A DNA stretch of 64,000 nucleotides from Alteromonadaceae bacterium M269 (GTDB lineage: Bacteria > Pseudomonadota > Gammaproteobacteria > Enterobacterales > Alteromonadaceae): the NCBI GenBank assembly GCA_004353515.1, contig SMNZ01000001.1, positions 1,178,001 through 1,242,000 of the forward strand, in the 5' to 3' direction. The translations under genes were made by a program, and so were the position numbers. The notes below the pieces were generated by a model. It was not told the DNA's origin, searched no databases, and saw only the letters and a list, made by a program, of their open reading frames with translations. Each line of letters opens with the position of its first letter. The stretch's first letter is position 1. Positions 26,340-35,605 of this stretch are shown one piece after another.

Positions 26340-28238
26340 ATGGCCGCTAAAGAAGAAGTTACAAACAGCTCACCGTTAGCCACACTAGGAGACAGCTTAA
26401 ATTACCAACCAGCAATTCTGGAATCTCTTCTTGGTAAAAAACAGCGTCTACACAGCTTCGAAGAGCTCAAACAAAATATCAATCAATTGCTCATTCCGTT
26501 AGAGCAAATAGACGATGAGCTTAGCCTCAGCACAATAGACAAGGCTCTTACTAAGTTAACTGCCGAATCTGGCAATATGCGTACCTTTATCGATGGCGTT
26601 GATGACGAGTTAAAGTCAGGTGTTTTCGGTGCAGTCGACAAGAACCTTAAAGGTCTAGACAAAGATGCAGCATCAGCAACAGAACTCGTTACTGCAGCTA
26701 AAGAAGCCGAAGACGATGATAAAGAAGCTGCTGAAGAAAAAGCACTAAAAGCCTTCCACAAAGTCAATAAAAACGCGGAGATCCTTGGCGAACAACGCGC
26801 ATTAATTGATGAATCTCTGCAGGTTGATGAAACCCTAGCATTAGATGAGGGTGAACAGGCAGCTGACTACTTCCTGGGCAGCCTGGCAACCGCCTTATTT
26901 AATGAGATCTTACCCAGCGAAGATGATGATTGCACGCCGCTTGCAGCCATTCGTCAAAAGGTACGCAACATTACCAGTGATATCGATGAACGCCTTTATC
27001 GCGACCTTGATGCCATCATTCATGCCGAAGACTTCAAAGCATTAGAAGCCAATTGGGTAGGCCTTAACAACCTTATTGAAAGTACTGATTGGTCCGCCGA
27101 TGTCAAAATCGACATGATCGACTGTACGAAGGAAGAGCTAGGCGAAGACCTCGAAAATAATGCTGTTGATTTAATCAATGGAGACCTTTTCAAAAAAGTC
27201 TATGTCGCTGAGTATGATCAATTTGGTGGCCTTCCTTACGGTGCGATTATCGGCCTTTACGAATTTGAAAATACACGTGAAGACAGAGCTTGGTTAAGCA
27301 CCATGGGTAAACTTGCCAACGCTAGTCATGCACCTTTCATCAGCTCAGTAGGTCCTAAGTTCTTTGGTTGTAAAAACATCGAAGAGATGGCAGAAATCAA
27401 GGATTTAGCGGCGCATATGAGCCATCCTCGTTTTGAGAAATGGCAAGCCATGCGCGACACTGAGGAAGCGGCTTACATCGGACTAACGTTACCGCGCTTT
27501 TTATTGAGACCACCGTACGATCCAGAAAATAATCCAGCGGGCACTGGCTTAGGTTACAAAGAGAAAATCAACCACAACAAAGATGGTGAAGATTTCCTTT
27601 GGTGTAACGCTTCTCTGCTTTTCGCCAAGAATATGATCAACTCCTTCGCTTGTTCAGGCTGGTGTCAATATATTCGAGGTCCAAAAGGCGGCGGTCGCAT
27701 CGAACATCTACCCCGCTACGCTTTTGATCTCAATGGTCAACAGGAATTCAAAGCACCTATCGAGATGGTTATCCCAGACTATCGAGAATTGGCTTTCGCA
27801 GATGCAGGATTTATCCCTCTCATCTATCGCAAAGGCGGCTCAGATGCCTGTTTCTTTAGTAGTCAGTCAATCAAGAAGTCTAAGCGCTTCAAAGACCCAC
27901 ATGACTCTGAAAACTCTCAGCTGGTGACTAACTTATCCTATACCTTGTCGATCACGCGAATCGCTCACTACGTGAAGTGCATTATGCGCGACAACATCGG
28001 TAGCGCAGCCGATGACGCGTACATCAATAACGTCTTGCAAACCTGGCTTTCACAGTATGTGACCACTGTGGTTAACCCTGATGACTTGACGCTTAGATAT
28101 TACCCTTTCAAAGCTGCAGAAGTCACAACAACACCACGAGAAGGCATGATTGGCTGGTACAACAGTGAAATCACCATACTGCCTCATATCCAATTTGAGG
28201 GCTTAGATGTCGAACTAAAAATGGATGTTCGTATTTAA
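26340..28238 (+). CDS. tssC: T6SS contractile sheath large subunit TssC with N-terminal extension
   Basis: From about residue 170 the protein is a clear TssC/VipB: IDERLYRDLDAIIHAEDFKALEANWVGLNNLIE, FGGLPYGAIIGLYEF, APFISSVGPKFFGC, LTLPRFLLRPPYDPENNP, FLWCNASLLFAKNMINSFACSGWCQYIRGPKGGG, FIPLIYRKGGSDACFFSSQS and the C-terminal DVELKMDVRI. The 632 residues exceed the usual 490-500. The extra 120 or so at the N-terminus are helical and include an acidic run around residues 120-135. Forms the sheath with TssB. Confidence 0.93.
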   Translation: MAAKEEVTNSSPLATLGDSLNYQPAILESLLGKKQRLHSFEELKQNINQLLIPLEQIDDELSLSTIDKALTKLTAESGNMRTFIDGVDDELKSGVFGAVDKNLKGLDKDAASATELVTAAKEAEDDDKEAAEEKALKAFHKVNKNAEILGEQRALIDESLQVDETLALDEGEQAADYFLGSLATALFNEILPSEDDDCTPLAAIRQKVRNITSDIDERLYRDLDAIIHAEDFKALEANWVGLNNLIESTDWSADVKIDMIDCTKEELGEDLENNAVDLINGDLFKKVYVAEYDQFGGLPYGAIIGLYEFENTREDRAWLSTMGKLANASHAPFISSVGPKFFGCKNIEEMAEIKDLAAHMSHPRFEKWQAMRDTEEAAYIGLTLPRFLLRPPYDPENNPAGTGLGYKEKINHNKDGEDFLWCNASLLFAKNMINSFACSGWCQYIRGPKGGGRIEHLPRYAFDLNGQQEFKAPIEMVIPDYRELAFADAGFIPLIYRKGGSDACFFSSQSIKKSKRFKDPHDSENSQLVTNLSYTLSITRIAHYVKCIMRDNIGSAADDAYINNVLQTWLSQYVTTVVNPDDLTLRYYPFKAAEVTTTPREGMIGWYNSEITILPHIQFEGLDVELKMDVRI

Positions 28239-28274
28239 CTTAAGACAAAAGAATTTTTAAAAGAGGATTACAAC

Positions 28275-28853
28275 ATGGCTTCCACATCGTTTAACTGTAG
28301 CGTGAGTCAGGGATTCAACTTCGAAAAAGATGCCCAGAGCGTCGTCGGTCACCTCACGTCGTTGAAAATCGGTACCAAAGAATTTGCCAAGGATCTCGAA
28401 GTAATGGACCCAACGGCGATCAAAGACGACACCAAGGTCAAAGTGGTTGGTGTTATATCCGGCATTTTTTGGAACGGCGGTTACGCTGATCCCATCAGCA
28501 TCAACAGTCAGATATCAACCACCAACAAACAGGATTCAGTCGTACTACAGCATTCAGATTTGAGTGACACCACAGTCGAATACGACTATGTCATTTACGA
28601 CTACGATCCTGTCGCTAAGGTTTACTACAAGGCCTTCCATAACGACAGCACTACCCTAAAAGGTTTGGTTGAAAAATCAGGCGGCGGATTGAGTCTAGGT
28701 ATTGAAATGGATCAGTCTATGGAAGTCGTTTCTCCTAAGAACTACAGCCTCTACATCGGCATTATGCCGCAAGAGTCTGCTCAAACAGTGCATTACGGAG
28801 TATCGAATACCGGTAAATTCACCAAAGCATGGGGCGTTTCTGTTGCGGCTTAA
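28275..28853 (+). CDS. Candidate T6SS tube protein (Hcp-like by position)
   Basis: 192 residues, beta-rich, no signal peptide. Standard Hcp sequence motifs are not recognisable. It directly follows tssB-tssC, where Francisella-type loci place the Hcp-like IglC, and no other Hcp is encoded in the window. It has a strong ribosome site (agaggat). A tube role is therefore inference; an unrelated structural protein or cargo is possible. Confidence 0.5.
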   Translation: MASTSFNCSVSQGFNFEKDAQSVVGHLTSLKIGTKEFAKDLEVMDPTAIKDDTKVKVVGVISGIFWNGGYADPISINSQISTTNKQDSVVLQHSDLSDTTVEYDYVIYDYDPVAKVYYKAFHNDSTTLKGLVEKSGGGLSLGIEMDQSMEVVSPKNYSLYIGIMPQESAQTVHYGVSNTGKFTKAWGVSVAA

Positions 28854-28977
28854 ACGCCGCAAACAGGCACTACTTTGGACCGAGTTTCTAAATATGGAAC
28901 GAATGGCTAGCGGGCTGTTCAACAGAACCGTTAGCAACATTCTTAGTTAGTACAAGAGAGACGGATTGGCGGAAATC

Positions 28978-30306
28978 ATGAGCATTCATCAACTTGCACC
29001 TGTCCACTGGCAAATGGGACAAACCTTACTGCCAGAGCACTTGCTAGCACAGGAAAATGCCATTGCAGGAGAAGCTAGGCTGCGTCATTTGACCAACGGC
29101 CTTCCTTCTTACGGTATCAGCAAATTGTGTTGGGATAGCCACCTACTCTCCAAAGGCAACCTTAAAATAGACGTTCTACGCTTGTTTACTCGACACCAGC
29201 ACCAGTTGGTCGATTTCCCAGGTAATGCCGACATCGTTAGCTTGCCGTTAGAGTTCAATGCAAATTCTCGTGCTGAAGTGTTCTATTGTGTTTTACAAGA
29301 TAGCTCGCAACCATCAGACGCTATTGCAACACCTCATCAATCTGCGCTCAAGAAACGACTTTTTAAGATAATCATTAGTTTAAAACCTAACTTAACTGAG
29401 GAGTTAAGTGGCTTTACTGATAATCATAAAGTTATCGAGCATGGAAAGTTAGCTGAGTTTGTTCAAGATCAACATCAATGTTGGCGCCTGTCAGAACGTT
29501 TTATTCCACCGCTAACCCAAGTCGGTTTTACTGAGTTTTTAAAAGCGCCGCTTAATCAATTAAACGTCTTATTAACTCGTTATTTAGAAGAAGTGCATCA
29601 GCTTTATCAGCAACAACAGCTGCCTGAAATCCGCCGTTTTGAAATCAAGCACTGTGTTAATAACTTAAGTCAAAGTTTGCAATATTTGGCAAATCATCTC
29701 GGTAAGGAAAAAACCAAAGGTGAAGTCAATTTTCACCCCTATTTTCTGTATGAACAACTGCAAACACTGAATAGGAATCTATCATTGCTAGAAAGTGATT
29801 GGGCGGTGCCTCTCATACAAAACTACCGTCACGATGATTTACACGACACCTTCAAAATCATCTTCAGGAATATCATTGCACACCTGAAACTACGGAATCG
29901 CAATAACCGAAGCTTTGAGCTGCAACTAAAAGACGGTTGTTACCAAACGGCGTTGCCCACAACGCTATCACTGCGCGACAACCTCTACTTAATAGTGAAC
30001 AACGACAGGCTCGAAAAACTCCTAGATAGCCATTTACCTTGTATCAGCAGTTACAGCCGTATGCCGACTTTATTTCAATATGCATTGAATGGCGTAGCGC
30101 TTAGGCCAGTAAAACATCACTCGTCAACGCACTATTTTGGCGATAATGCACAGTGTTATGAGCTCATTAAAGGCGAAGAACTCACTCATATTGTTAATGA
30201 CAGAAGCATCGCTTTCTTGGCTCAACCGGAGTTTGAAGACTTTACCTTTTATCTTTTTCATCAGCCCGAGATGCCAGCAGGAGTGACTCATGCCACTGCT
30301 GAATAA
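28978..30306 (+). CDS. tssK: T6SS baseplate protein TssK
   Basis: The ATG at 28978 gives an N-terminus matching TssK (LAPVHWQMGQTLLPEHLLAQE). The remainder shows the family pattern: GISKLCWDSHLLSKGNLKIDVL, PGNADIVSLPL, REIRRFEIKHCVNNLSQSLQYLANHL-type helices and the receptor-like C-terminal domain. It links the baseplate to the membrane complex, mainly TssM and TssL. Because both partners are reduced here, its binding surface may differ. Length 442, normal. Overlaps tssE by 17 bp. Confidence 0.9.
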   Translation: MSIHQLAPVHWQMGQTLLPEHLLAQENAIAGEARLRHLTNGLPSYGISKLCWDSHLLSKGNLKIDVLRLFTRHQHQLVDFPGNADIVSLPLEFNANSRAEVFYCVLQDSSQPSDAIATPHQSALKKRLFKIIISLKPNLTEELSGFTDNHKVIEHGKLAEFVQDQHQCWRLSERFIPPLTQVGFTEFLKAPLNQLNVLLTRYLEEVHQLYQQQQLPEIRRFEIKHCVNNLSQSLQYLANHLGKEKTKGEVNFHPYFLYEQLQTLNRNLSLLESDWAVPLIQNYRHDDLHDTFKIIFRNIIAHLKLRNRNNRSFELQLKDGCYQTALPTTLSLRDNLYLIVNNDRLEKLLDSHLPCISSYSRMPTLFQYALNGVALRPVKHHSSTHYFGDNAQCYELIKGEELTHIVNDRSIAFLAQPEFEDFTFYLFHQPEMPAGVTHATAE

Positions 30307-30730
30307 GTTTGTGACTTTTCCAAGTAAACCAGCTCCAGTCGAAAGACATGTGGTCGGCAGCCAAGCGCACCTTGCTGATATTGTCGGTAACTTGAAAGTA
30401 CTACTGCAATCTCGAAGAACCTTGGATATCACACAAAATATCGGCTTGAGTGACTTCAATGATCTCTCAATCGATGAATCACTGATGCACCGCCTATGCT
30501 CAGATATCCAATCGCAAATTTGCTTACATGAGAGTCGGCTGACAGACGTTGAGGTCGAGCTCGCTGAAAACGGCACTGCACGCTGGCTATTAGCGGTTAA
30601 CGCCAAGCTCACAGAGTCTGACCCACTCAATGAAAAATTAGGAACTAACAAGTCTGTCAGTTTCACACTCGATATTTCTAAGCCTGCATACCGAGCGGCC
30701 AAAAGAGACATTAATGGAGTATTTCTATGA
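30290..30730 (+). CDS. tssE: T6SS baseplate protein TssE (gp25-like)
   Basis: gp25/TssE fold: VVGSQAHLADIVGNLKVLLQSRRTL, a central region with LGLSDFNDLSIDESLMHRLCSDIQSQI, then LTDVEVELAENG and TARWLLAVNAKL. A GGAG precedes the ATG. Length 146, normal. Overlaps tssK (17 bp) and the following small gene (ATGA). Confidence 0.85.
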   Translation: MPLLNKFVTFPSKPAPVERHVVGSQAHLADIVGNLKVLLQSRRTLDITQNIGLSDFNDLSIDESLMHRLCSDIQSQICLHESRLTDVEVELAENGTARWLLAVNAKLTESDPLNEKLGTNKSVSFTLDISKPAYRAAKRDINGVFL

Positions 30731-31071
30731 GTGCATTATTTTGCCGCGTAGAGCTGAACAAAACTGATGGCATTGTGATTACGCTCGACAATAAAGATGG
30801 AGGCATTACCCACACTCTCGTATTCAATGGTGAAGACATCACAACCACCAGTAAAGGAGACGCAGGCACAAGCACTATTACTCAGGCACCCGACAAAATC
30901 GTCATGGACTGCAAAACCTTTGAGTTAAAAGCAGAAACCATCAGTTGCAGCTCAACTTCAACAACCGATTTTAAAAGTAGCTCTGACTTCTCAATCACGA
31001 GTGATACTAATATCAACATGTCAGGTTCGTCTCAAATCAACGCAACTGCAGGACTTATCAAGTTGCAGTAA
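30727..31071 (+). CDS. Free-standing beta-helix needle protein (VgrG C-terminal-like)
   Basis: 114 residues, ATGA overlap with tssE. N-terminal short strand region, then a repeat of short alternating strands (DKIVMDCKTFELKAETISCSS, SDFSITSDTNINMSGSSQINATAGLIKLQ). That is the composition and rhythm of the triple-stranded gp5/VgrG needle. No catalytic motif. The VgrG-like gene at 35598 ends where its needle should begin, so this protein may supply it in trans. Confidence 0.7.
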   Translation: MSALFCRVELNKTDGIVITLDNKDGGITHTLVFNGEDITTTSKGDAGTSTITQAPDKIVMDCKTFELKAETISCSSTSTTDFKSSSDFSITSDTNINMSGSSQINATAGLIKLQ

Positions 31072-31091
31072 GCAACTAAGAGGCAAGAGCT

Positions 31092-32861
31092 ATGGCAACG
31101 ATTGACATCAACGAATACGAAAGCGATGTTTACGACGAAGAACTCGCTTTCCTCAACGCTATTCAGTCTCGCTTCCTGAACTTACATCAACAAGTTCCTG
31201 TCGAGTACGAAGACCCTGATGTTAAACGCTTAACAGAAGCGATGGCGTCCTTTATGGCTAAAGGCCGCATCGCAGGCAGAAAACAAATTGATCAACTTCA
31301 CTTACGCGTATTTCATCAACTTTTGCCTTACTTATCGTCGCCATTAGCGTCGATGGGCCTGTTACAAGCCAACACACGTGCATTAACTGAAGCAGCCTCC
31401 ATTAAAAAGCATACCGCTTTTTCTATTGATACCGAGGAAGGTGAACACGCCGAGTATCGCTGCTTACACGCTATGCCATTGCAGCCCATTACATTAAATA
31501 AAGTTGGCGTTAAACAATCATCGAATCACTCAGCGAATTCAGAACAAAGCGTTATCCTCAATCTTAAAGCGCTCAATAGAATGCCTGGACAGCTCAACCA
31601 CCTGCCGCTGTTTTTGAACTTCAACGACAACTACACTTTATCACTTCAGCTCAAAGATCAACTATCGCAGCGACTCATCTCAGTCACCGCATTTTTTGAT
31701 GACAATACTGAATCCGAAGGTCATTTTTCGTTTGGCACTTGCGATTCCGCTAATGACATTTCGGAACTTCACCCGGTCGATGAACTAAGACGCTTCTTTC
31801 AACTTCCTCAACAAGAGAACTACCTCAATCTGTATTTTGACGAAGCCCCAGCTCAATGGAAACAATGCCAGATAGAACTTAAACTCAATAGGCGCTGGCC
31901 ACAAAAACTCAAACTTTCGCCCGAGTGTTTTCAGCTAGGCGTACTTGCCGTTGAAAACCTTTTACAAGAACAGGCGGCTCCATTTACCTTTGATGCAACT
32001 CAGAGCATACAACCTATTCGCCCGCCATCAACGTCACCTGATCTAGCTATCTCTCATTGTTTAGGCGTTTACAAAGGGGCTATCAAAAAACGGGATTTAA
32101 TTCAGCCTGGGATCTTGAAAGGTGGTAATCAAGCTTATGAGTTGTACTATCAACAGGATTCATCTGTTCTCATTGATATTCAGTTCGTCGAAGCCTTTAC
32201 TGCTCCGATAAAAATCACCATTGATGCTATCTGGCATCAACCTGAATTTAGTCAGCATTTGTGGCAAAAGCTCAGCACAAGAACCTTACATTTGGATATT
32301 CCGAACTTACGCTTTGGGTTGTTTTCCACACCGGTTCCTTGTCTCCCGTTAAACACTAACGATCCCCATGGATTGATGGAATTAAGCTTACTTAAAAATA
32401 AGGATTTTCTGACACTTGAGGACATCTTATTTTTACTCGAAAACCTAGGTTCTGTCTTTAAACGGGAATATCAGTCGGTTAAGCCTTTACTCAAAAGCTT
32501 AACCGTCTCAGGAGAAAAAGAAGAGCATTACGCATTCGCTTTGCATGAACATAGCGCTCAACATTTGCCCTTAGTAAGAACCTTTTTCAACAAACTTGAA
32601 CACCTGCTTACGGTCTGGTTAGCCAACAAAGACATTCGGATATCCATACAAAACTCGGTATCTGAAGAATACGCAAAAGAGCCTGTTACCCCAACGTCGG
32701 AGGAGCATCACTTTATTCCTGAAGAAGCGATGTTTGTCGAAAAGCAAACCCAGACAGACAAACCATTAATGGTTCAAGAAGACAGCCTCATGTCGGTAAC
32801 ACCTGAAACCTTATTCTTCCTCGGTGAAGACGATGGCCATGAGGTGCAAGGAGTTGAATGA
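31092..32861 (+). CDS. tssF: T6SS baseplate protein TssF
   Basis: TssF signature at the N-terminus: YDEELAFLNAIQSRFLNLHQQVP, YEDPDVKRLTEAMASFMAKGRI, LHLRVFHQLLPYLSSPLASMGLLQ. The rest follows the family with the C-terminal domain (LGLMELSLLKNKDFLTLEDIL region). Length 589, normal. Part of the TssEFGK wedge. ATGA-type overlap with the next gene. Confidence 0.92.
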   Translation: MATIDINEYESDVYDEELAFLNAIQSRFLNLHQQVPVEYEDPDVKRLTEAMASFMAKGRIAGRKQIDQLHLRVFHQLLPYLSSPLASMGLLQANTRALTEAASIKKHTAFSIDTEEGEHAEYRCLHAMPLQPITLNKVGVKQSSNHSANSEQSVILNLKALNRMPGQLNHLPLFLNFNDNYTLSLQLKDQLSQRLISVTAFFDDNTESEGHFSFGTCDSANDISELHPVDELRRFFQLPQQENYLNLYFDEAPAQWKQCQIELKLNRRWPQKLKLSPECFQLGVLAVENLLQEQAAPFTFDATQSIQPIRPPSTSPDLAISHCLGVYKGAIKKRDLIQPGILKGGNQAYELYYQQDSSVLIDIQFVEAFTAPIKITIDAIWHQPEFSQHLWQKLSTRTLHLDIPNLRFGLFSTPVPCLPLNTNDPHGLMELSLLKNKDFLTLEDILFLLENLGSVFKREYQSVKPLLKSLTVSGEKEEHYAFALHEHSAQHLPLVRTFFNKLEHLLTVWLANKDIRISIQNSVSEEYAKEPVTPTSEEHHFIPEEAMFVEKQTQTDKPLMVQEDSLMSVTPETLFFLGEDDGHEVQGVE

Positions 32862-33601
32862 TGTTGAATAAAGCTTGGAAACCTCTGCATCAATACTTTT
32901 TAGCGTTAGACAAGATTTACGCTAGCTTAGCGTCCGAAGAGTTCTCCGCTTCTCTTGCACCAATAGTCAGCCCTAATATCGATAGTGAAACACTTGCGGA
33001 AATTGAGCAAGCAACTCAAGAACAGCAACTCCTTGAGGTCACTGATTACTTCAATGACGTTCAGACCAAACTTATTGATAATCTAGAACTCTGCCGAGAA
33101 AATCTCGCGCCTCTCGTCACAAAAAGAGAGCTCGATTACGTTATAGCTGCACTGACCATCCATTGCGATGAAACCCTATTAACAACCATATTAAATCGGA
33201 TATTTTCAAAGCTGGAATGCCATTGCGAGAGCAAATTACACACACCTTTGTTCCGAGTGAAATCACAATGGCCATCACTTCAACGTTCACAATTACAATG
33301 TCGTGATGGAGGTGAGCTGTTCTACGAACAGTTGAATGAACTGCTCTCACAATCAGCCAGTTATGCATTAGCCATAGAAGTTCATTACTTCTGTCTTAAG
33401 CAAGGTTTTCTTGGGCAATACGTTAACGCGCCACATGAAGTTGACAGACTGCTTGATAAGCTCGCTAAAGCTATCACCAAAAATCATTCCGCTTACATAG
33501 CACCTCAAGCCATTGATGCTTTAACAGAGAACGACGAGAGGTTCGGGCAAAACACCAAAAAAGAACCCAAGATAGGAGGCGATCATGCAATCACTCCTTA
33601 A
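32858..33601 (+). CDS. tssL: DotU/TssL-like protein lacking a transmembrane anchor
   Basis: Contains the DotU core: helix with KRELDYVIAALTIHCDETLL and the hallmark ALAIEVHYFCLKQGFLGQYV, followed by the usual distal helix. Canonical TssL ends in a membrane-spanning helix that puts its C-terminus in the periplasm. Here the last 60 residues (KNHSAYIAPQAIDALTENDERF and a charged tail) contain no hydrophobic stretch long enough to cross a membrane. The protein is therefore predicted soluble. Symbol assigned by homology; function may differ. Confidence 0.82.
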   Translation: MMLNKAWKPLHQYFLALDKIYASLASEEFSASLAPIVSPNIDSETLAEIEQATQEQQLLEVTDYFNDVQTKLIDNLELCRENLAPLVTKRELDYVIAALTIHCDETLLTTILNRIFSKLECHCESKLHTPLFRVKSQWPSLQRSQLQCRDGGELFYEQLNELLSQSASYALAIEVHYFCLKQGFLGQYVNAPHEVDRLLDKLAKAITKNHSAYIAPQAIDALTENDERFGQNTKKEPKIGGDHAITP

Positions 33602-34535
33602 GTCTGACGCTTCACCCAAAAGTTTTGAACAACAGATTAACGATCGCCTCGGAGATTTCGACCTCGTTTCGTTGCTGAGATTATTGAAAAGCCAAGGTAT
33701 CGAAGAAGGCGATGTTTGGTTTTCCAGCCATAACAGTATCGCATCTCAAAACGGCCTGATTGAATCCGTTAAGCTTGTTCACGATAACGCTTTTATCGAA
33801 ATTAACATCGGCATTTTAGCACCGACCGGCATCTTACCCGGGTACATCCGACAGTTTATGGACAGGCAAGACGTCGACCATGACGGCTTACAGCACTTGT
33901 TTAAGATCTTTGATCACCTGCTGATACTCAGCTACCTAGCACAACTTTATCCGCAAATTAATCGTTGTTTTTTTGATGAATGGCAGAAGACCAAATACTG
34001 CTACACGCAATTGCAAAATATGCGTTGCGAAAGCAGTCTACACTGGCTATTCGAAACCGCTTTTCCCGAATTCGCAGTAGTACTAGAGCGCCTGAATTAT
34101 GCTCAAAAACCTGGCAAATTAGCGACTGAAATTGGTCAAATCACCTTGGGCGAAAAAGTACAGGGTTCAGAAGCTAAACCTAAAAAAGACAGTTTTAGAG
34201 TCACACTCAGCTTAAGGCAAGAACTCATCTCTACAGCTATAAACTGGCCGGAGATCGCCAAAGTACGCCTGGAAAACTGGGTATTCCCTTGGTTGTCCGA
34301 ATTTAAGATGTATCTTGAAATTAACTTGTTAGCTCATTTCTTTGGTTCGCACTTAAAGCTCTTCAATCAAAGTGCGTTAGGTTTTGATCCCTTCTATCCA
34401 GGCCACGACAGCAACAGCTCCAGTAGTACTCACCAATGGCACCACCAGAGCTTAATATTTGCAGGCTTTGTTCCTGGTAAAAAGTTTGAGGAATCATCTT
34501 TCCATTGGCAAGACTCCGGGAGGATCCGCGTATGA
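33585..34535 (+). CDS. tssG: T6SS baseplate protein TssG
   Basis: TssG pattern: FDLVSLLRLLKSQGIEEGDVWF, SVKLVHDNAFIEINIGILAPTGILPGYIRQFMDRQ, and FKIFDHLLILSYLAQLYPQINRCFF. Later region ERLNYAQKPGKLATEIGQITLGEKV matches the family. Length 316, normal. Overlaps tssL by 17 bp and tssA by ATGA, so the baseplate genes are tightly coupled. Confidence 0.9.
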   Translation: MQSLLKSDASPKSFEQQINDRLGDFDLVSLLRLLKSQGIEEGDVWFSSHNSIASQNGLIESVKLVHDNAFIEINIGILAPTGILPGYIRQFMDRQDVDHDGLQHLFKIFDHLLILSYLAQLYPQINRCFFDEWQKTKYCYTQLQNMRCESSLHWLFETAFPEFAVVLERLNYAQKPGKLATEIGQITLGEKVQGSEAKPKKDSFRVTLSLRQELISTAINWPEIAKVRLENWVFPWLSEFKMYLEINLLAHFFGSHLKLFNQSALGFDPFYPGHDSNSSSSTHQWHHQSLIFAGFVPGKKFEESSFHWQDSGRIRV

Positions 34536-35605
34536 AAGCTTTAGCGATAGAGCGCATGCAGCAGCTACCGGATAAGCTAGACTTTGCCAGTTCATCTCTC
34601 CCCGAAGGCATGGACGGTTTAAGCGACGATATAAATGACTCTTTTGATGTTTTAGCGTCTTATTGGCAACAAGGTGATTATGCAAAAATAGTCGATCACG
34701 CCAACGATCTTCCCTTATATTGCCTATGCGATATCCGAATCTGTGTTTATTACCTCTACAGTTTGTGGACTACCAATCAACAAGTTGGCACCGAGCGTAT
34801 TATCAGTACCTTAACCACGGTACTAACGCATAAACAACGCCCGTGGCAAATTGCACTTAAGAAAAAAAACGACAAAGCCTTAGGCAAGATTTTCCTCAAT
34901 AGCACCACCCTATTTTTCCGTAAAATGCTCGGTAGATTAGAGAAAATGATGGGTATGTCTCCAAGCGAAGATGAATCTCCGGTCGAAGTTATTGCCTCAC
35001 TTGAAGGGTTCAACGAGTCAGTACACGAGCTGCAACCACAAGAAGACACCGAGCTTGAAAACTTACTCAAAAATATCACCGACTACTTCTTTAGCTTAAA
35101 AGTCGCGTTAGAAGAAAAACAACGAGAGCAAAACAGGATTCAGCAACTTGAGGAAGAAAATAGAGGTGAAGAGTTCGTTCAATTAGAGAATCCAATCACT
35201 GTCTCGCCAAGTGCTCCCATTGAAAAAAAGGCTGTATTAGATCCTCGTATTTTTAATCCATCACACCCGTTAAAGCTATTATTTAAGCGAATAGAGTTAC
35301 TGCATCAGCTGGTTGAAAAAGGACATGAGTTAAAAGCAGCTATCGTCCTAGAAGATATTCAGAGGGAACTCGATAACTTTAATCCCCTACTCTATTTTCC
35401 TGAGTACTTCAGCTCCTTTGCTGGGCTCAGAGCACAACAAGCTTCTAAGCTTGAACCACTTTTCTGTCATCAAAAGAGTTATCAATGGCAGGTATTACAT
35501 GAATATTACCAAACCGATATGGCGGCATTCCTAGAACTTGAAGATACCGATGAAGCATTAGCATCACCTCCCAACGACTATATTCCAGGAGGCTACAATG
35601 AATGA
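34532..35605 (+). CDS. TssA-like (ImpA N-terminal family) T6SS protein
   Basis: The start at 34532 follows GGGAGG and overlaps the tssG stop (ATGA). Mostly alpha-helical. N-terminal part (YWQQGDYAKIVDHANDLPLYCLCDIRICVYYLYSLWTTNQQVGTERIISTLTTVL) resembles the ImpA_N domain of TssA proteins. The C-terminal two thirds are helical with a charged coiled-coil (residues about 195-225). It may cap or prime sheath assembly. The family match is by eye only; confidence is moderate. Confidence 0.6.
   Translation: MKALAIERMQQLPDKLDFASSSLPEGMDGLSDDINDSFDVLASYWQQGDYAKIVDHANDLPLYCLCDIRICVYYLYSLWTTNQQVGTERIISTLTTVLTHKQRPWQIALKKKNDKALGKIFLNSTTLFFRKMLGRLEKMMGMSPSEDESPVEVIASLEGFNESVHELQPQEDTELENLLKNITDYFFSLKVALEEKQREQNRIQQLEEENRGEEFVQLENPITVSPSAPIEKKAVLDPRIFNPSHPLKLLFKRIELLHQLVEKGHELKAAIVLEDIQRELDNFNPLLYFPEYFSSFAGLRAQQASKLEPLFCHQKSYQWQVLHEYYQTDMAAFLELEDTDEALASPPNDYIPGGYNE

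Noticed and set aside
30124-30711. 195-codon open frame on the minus strand across tssK/tssE
   Set aside because: It lies opposite two overlapping, well supported genes, has no ribosome site and no recognisable protein features.
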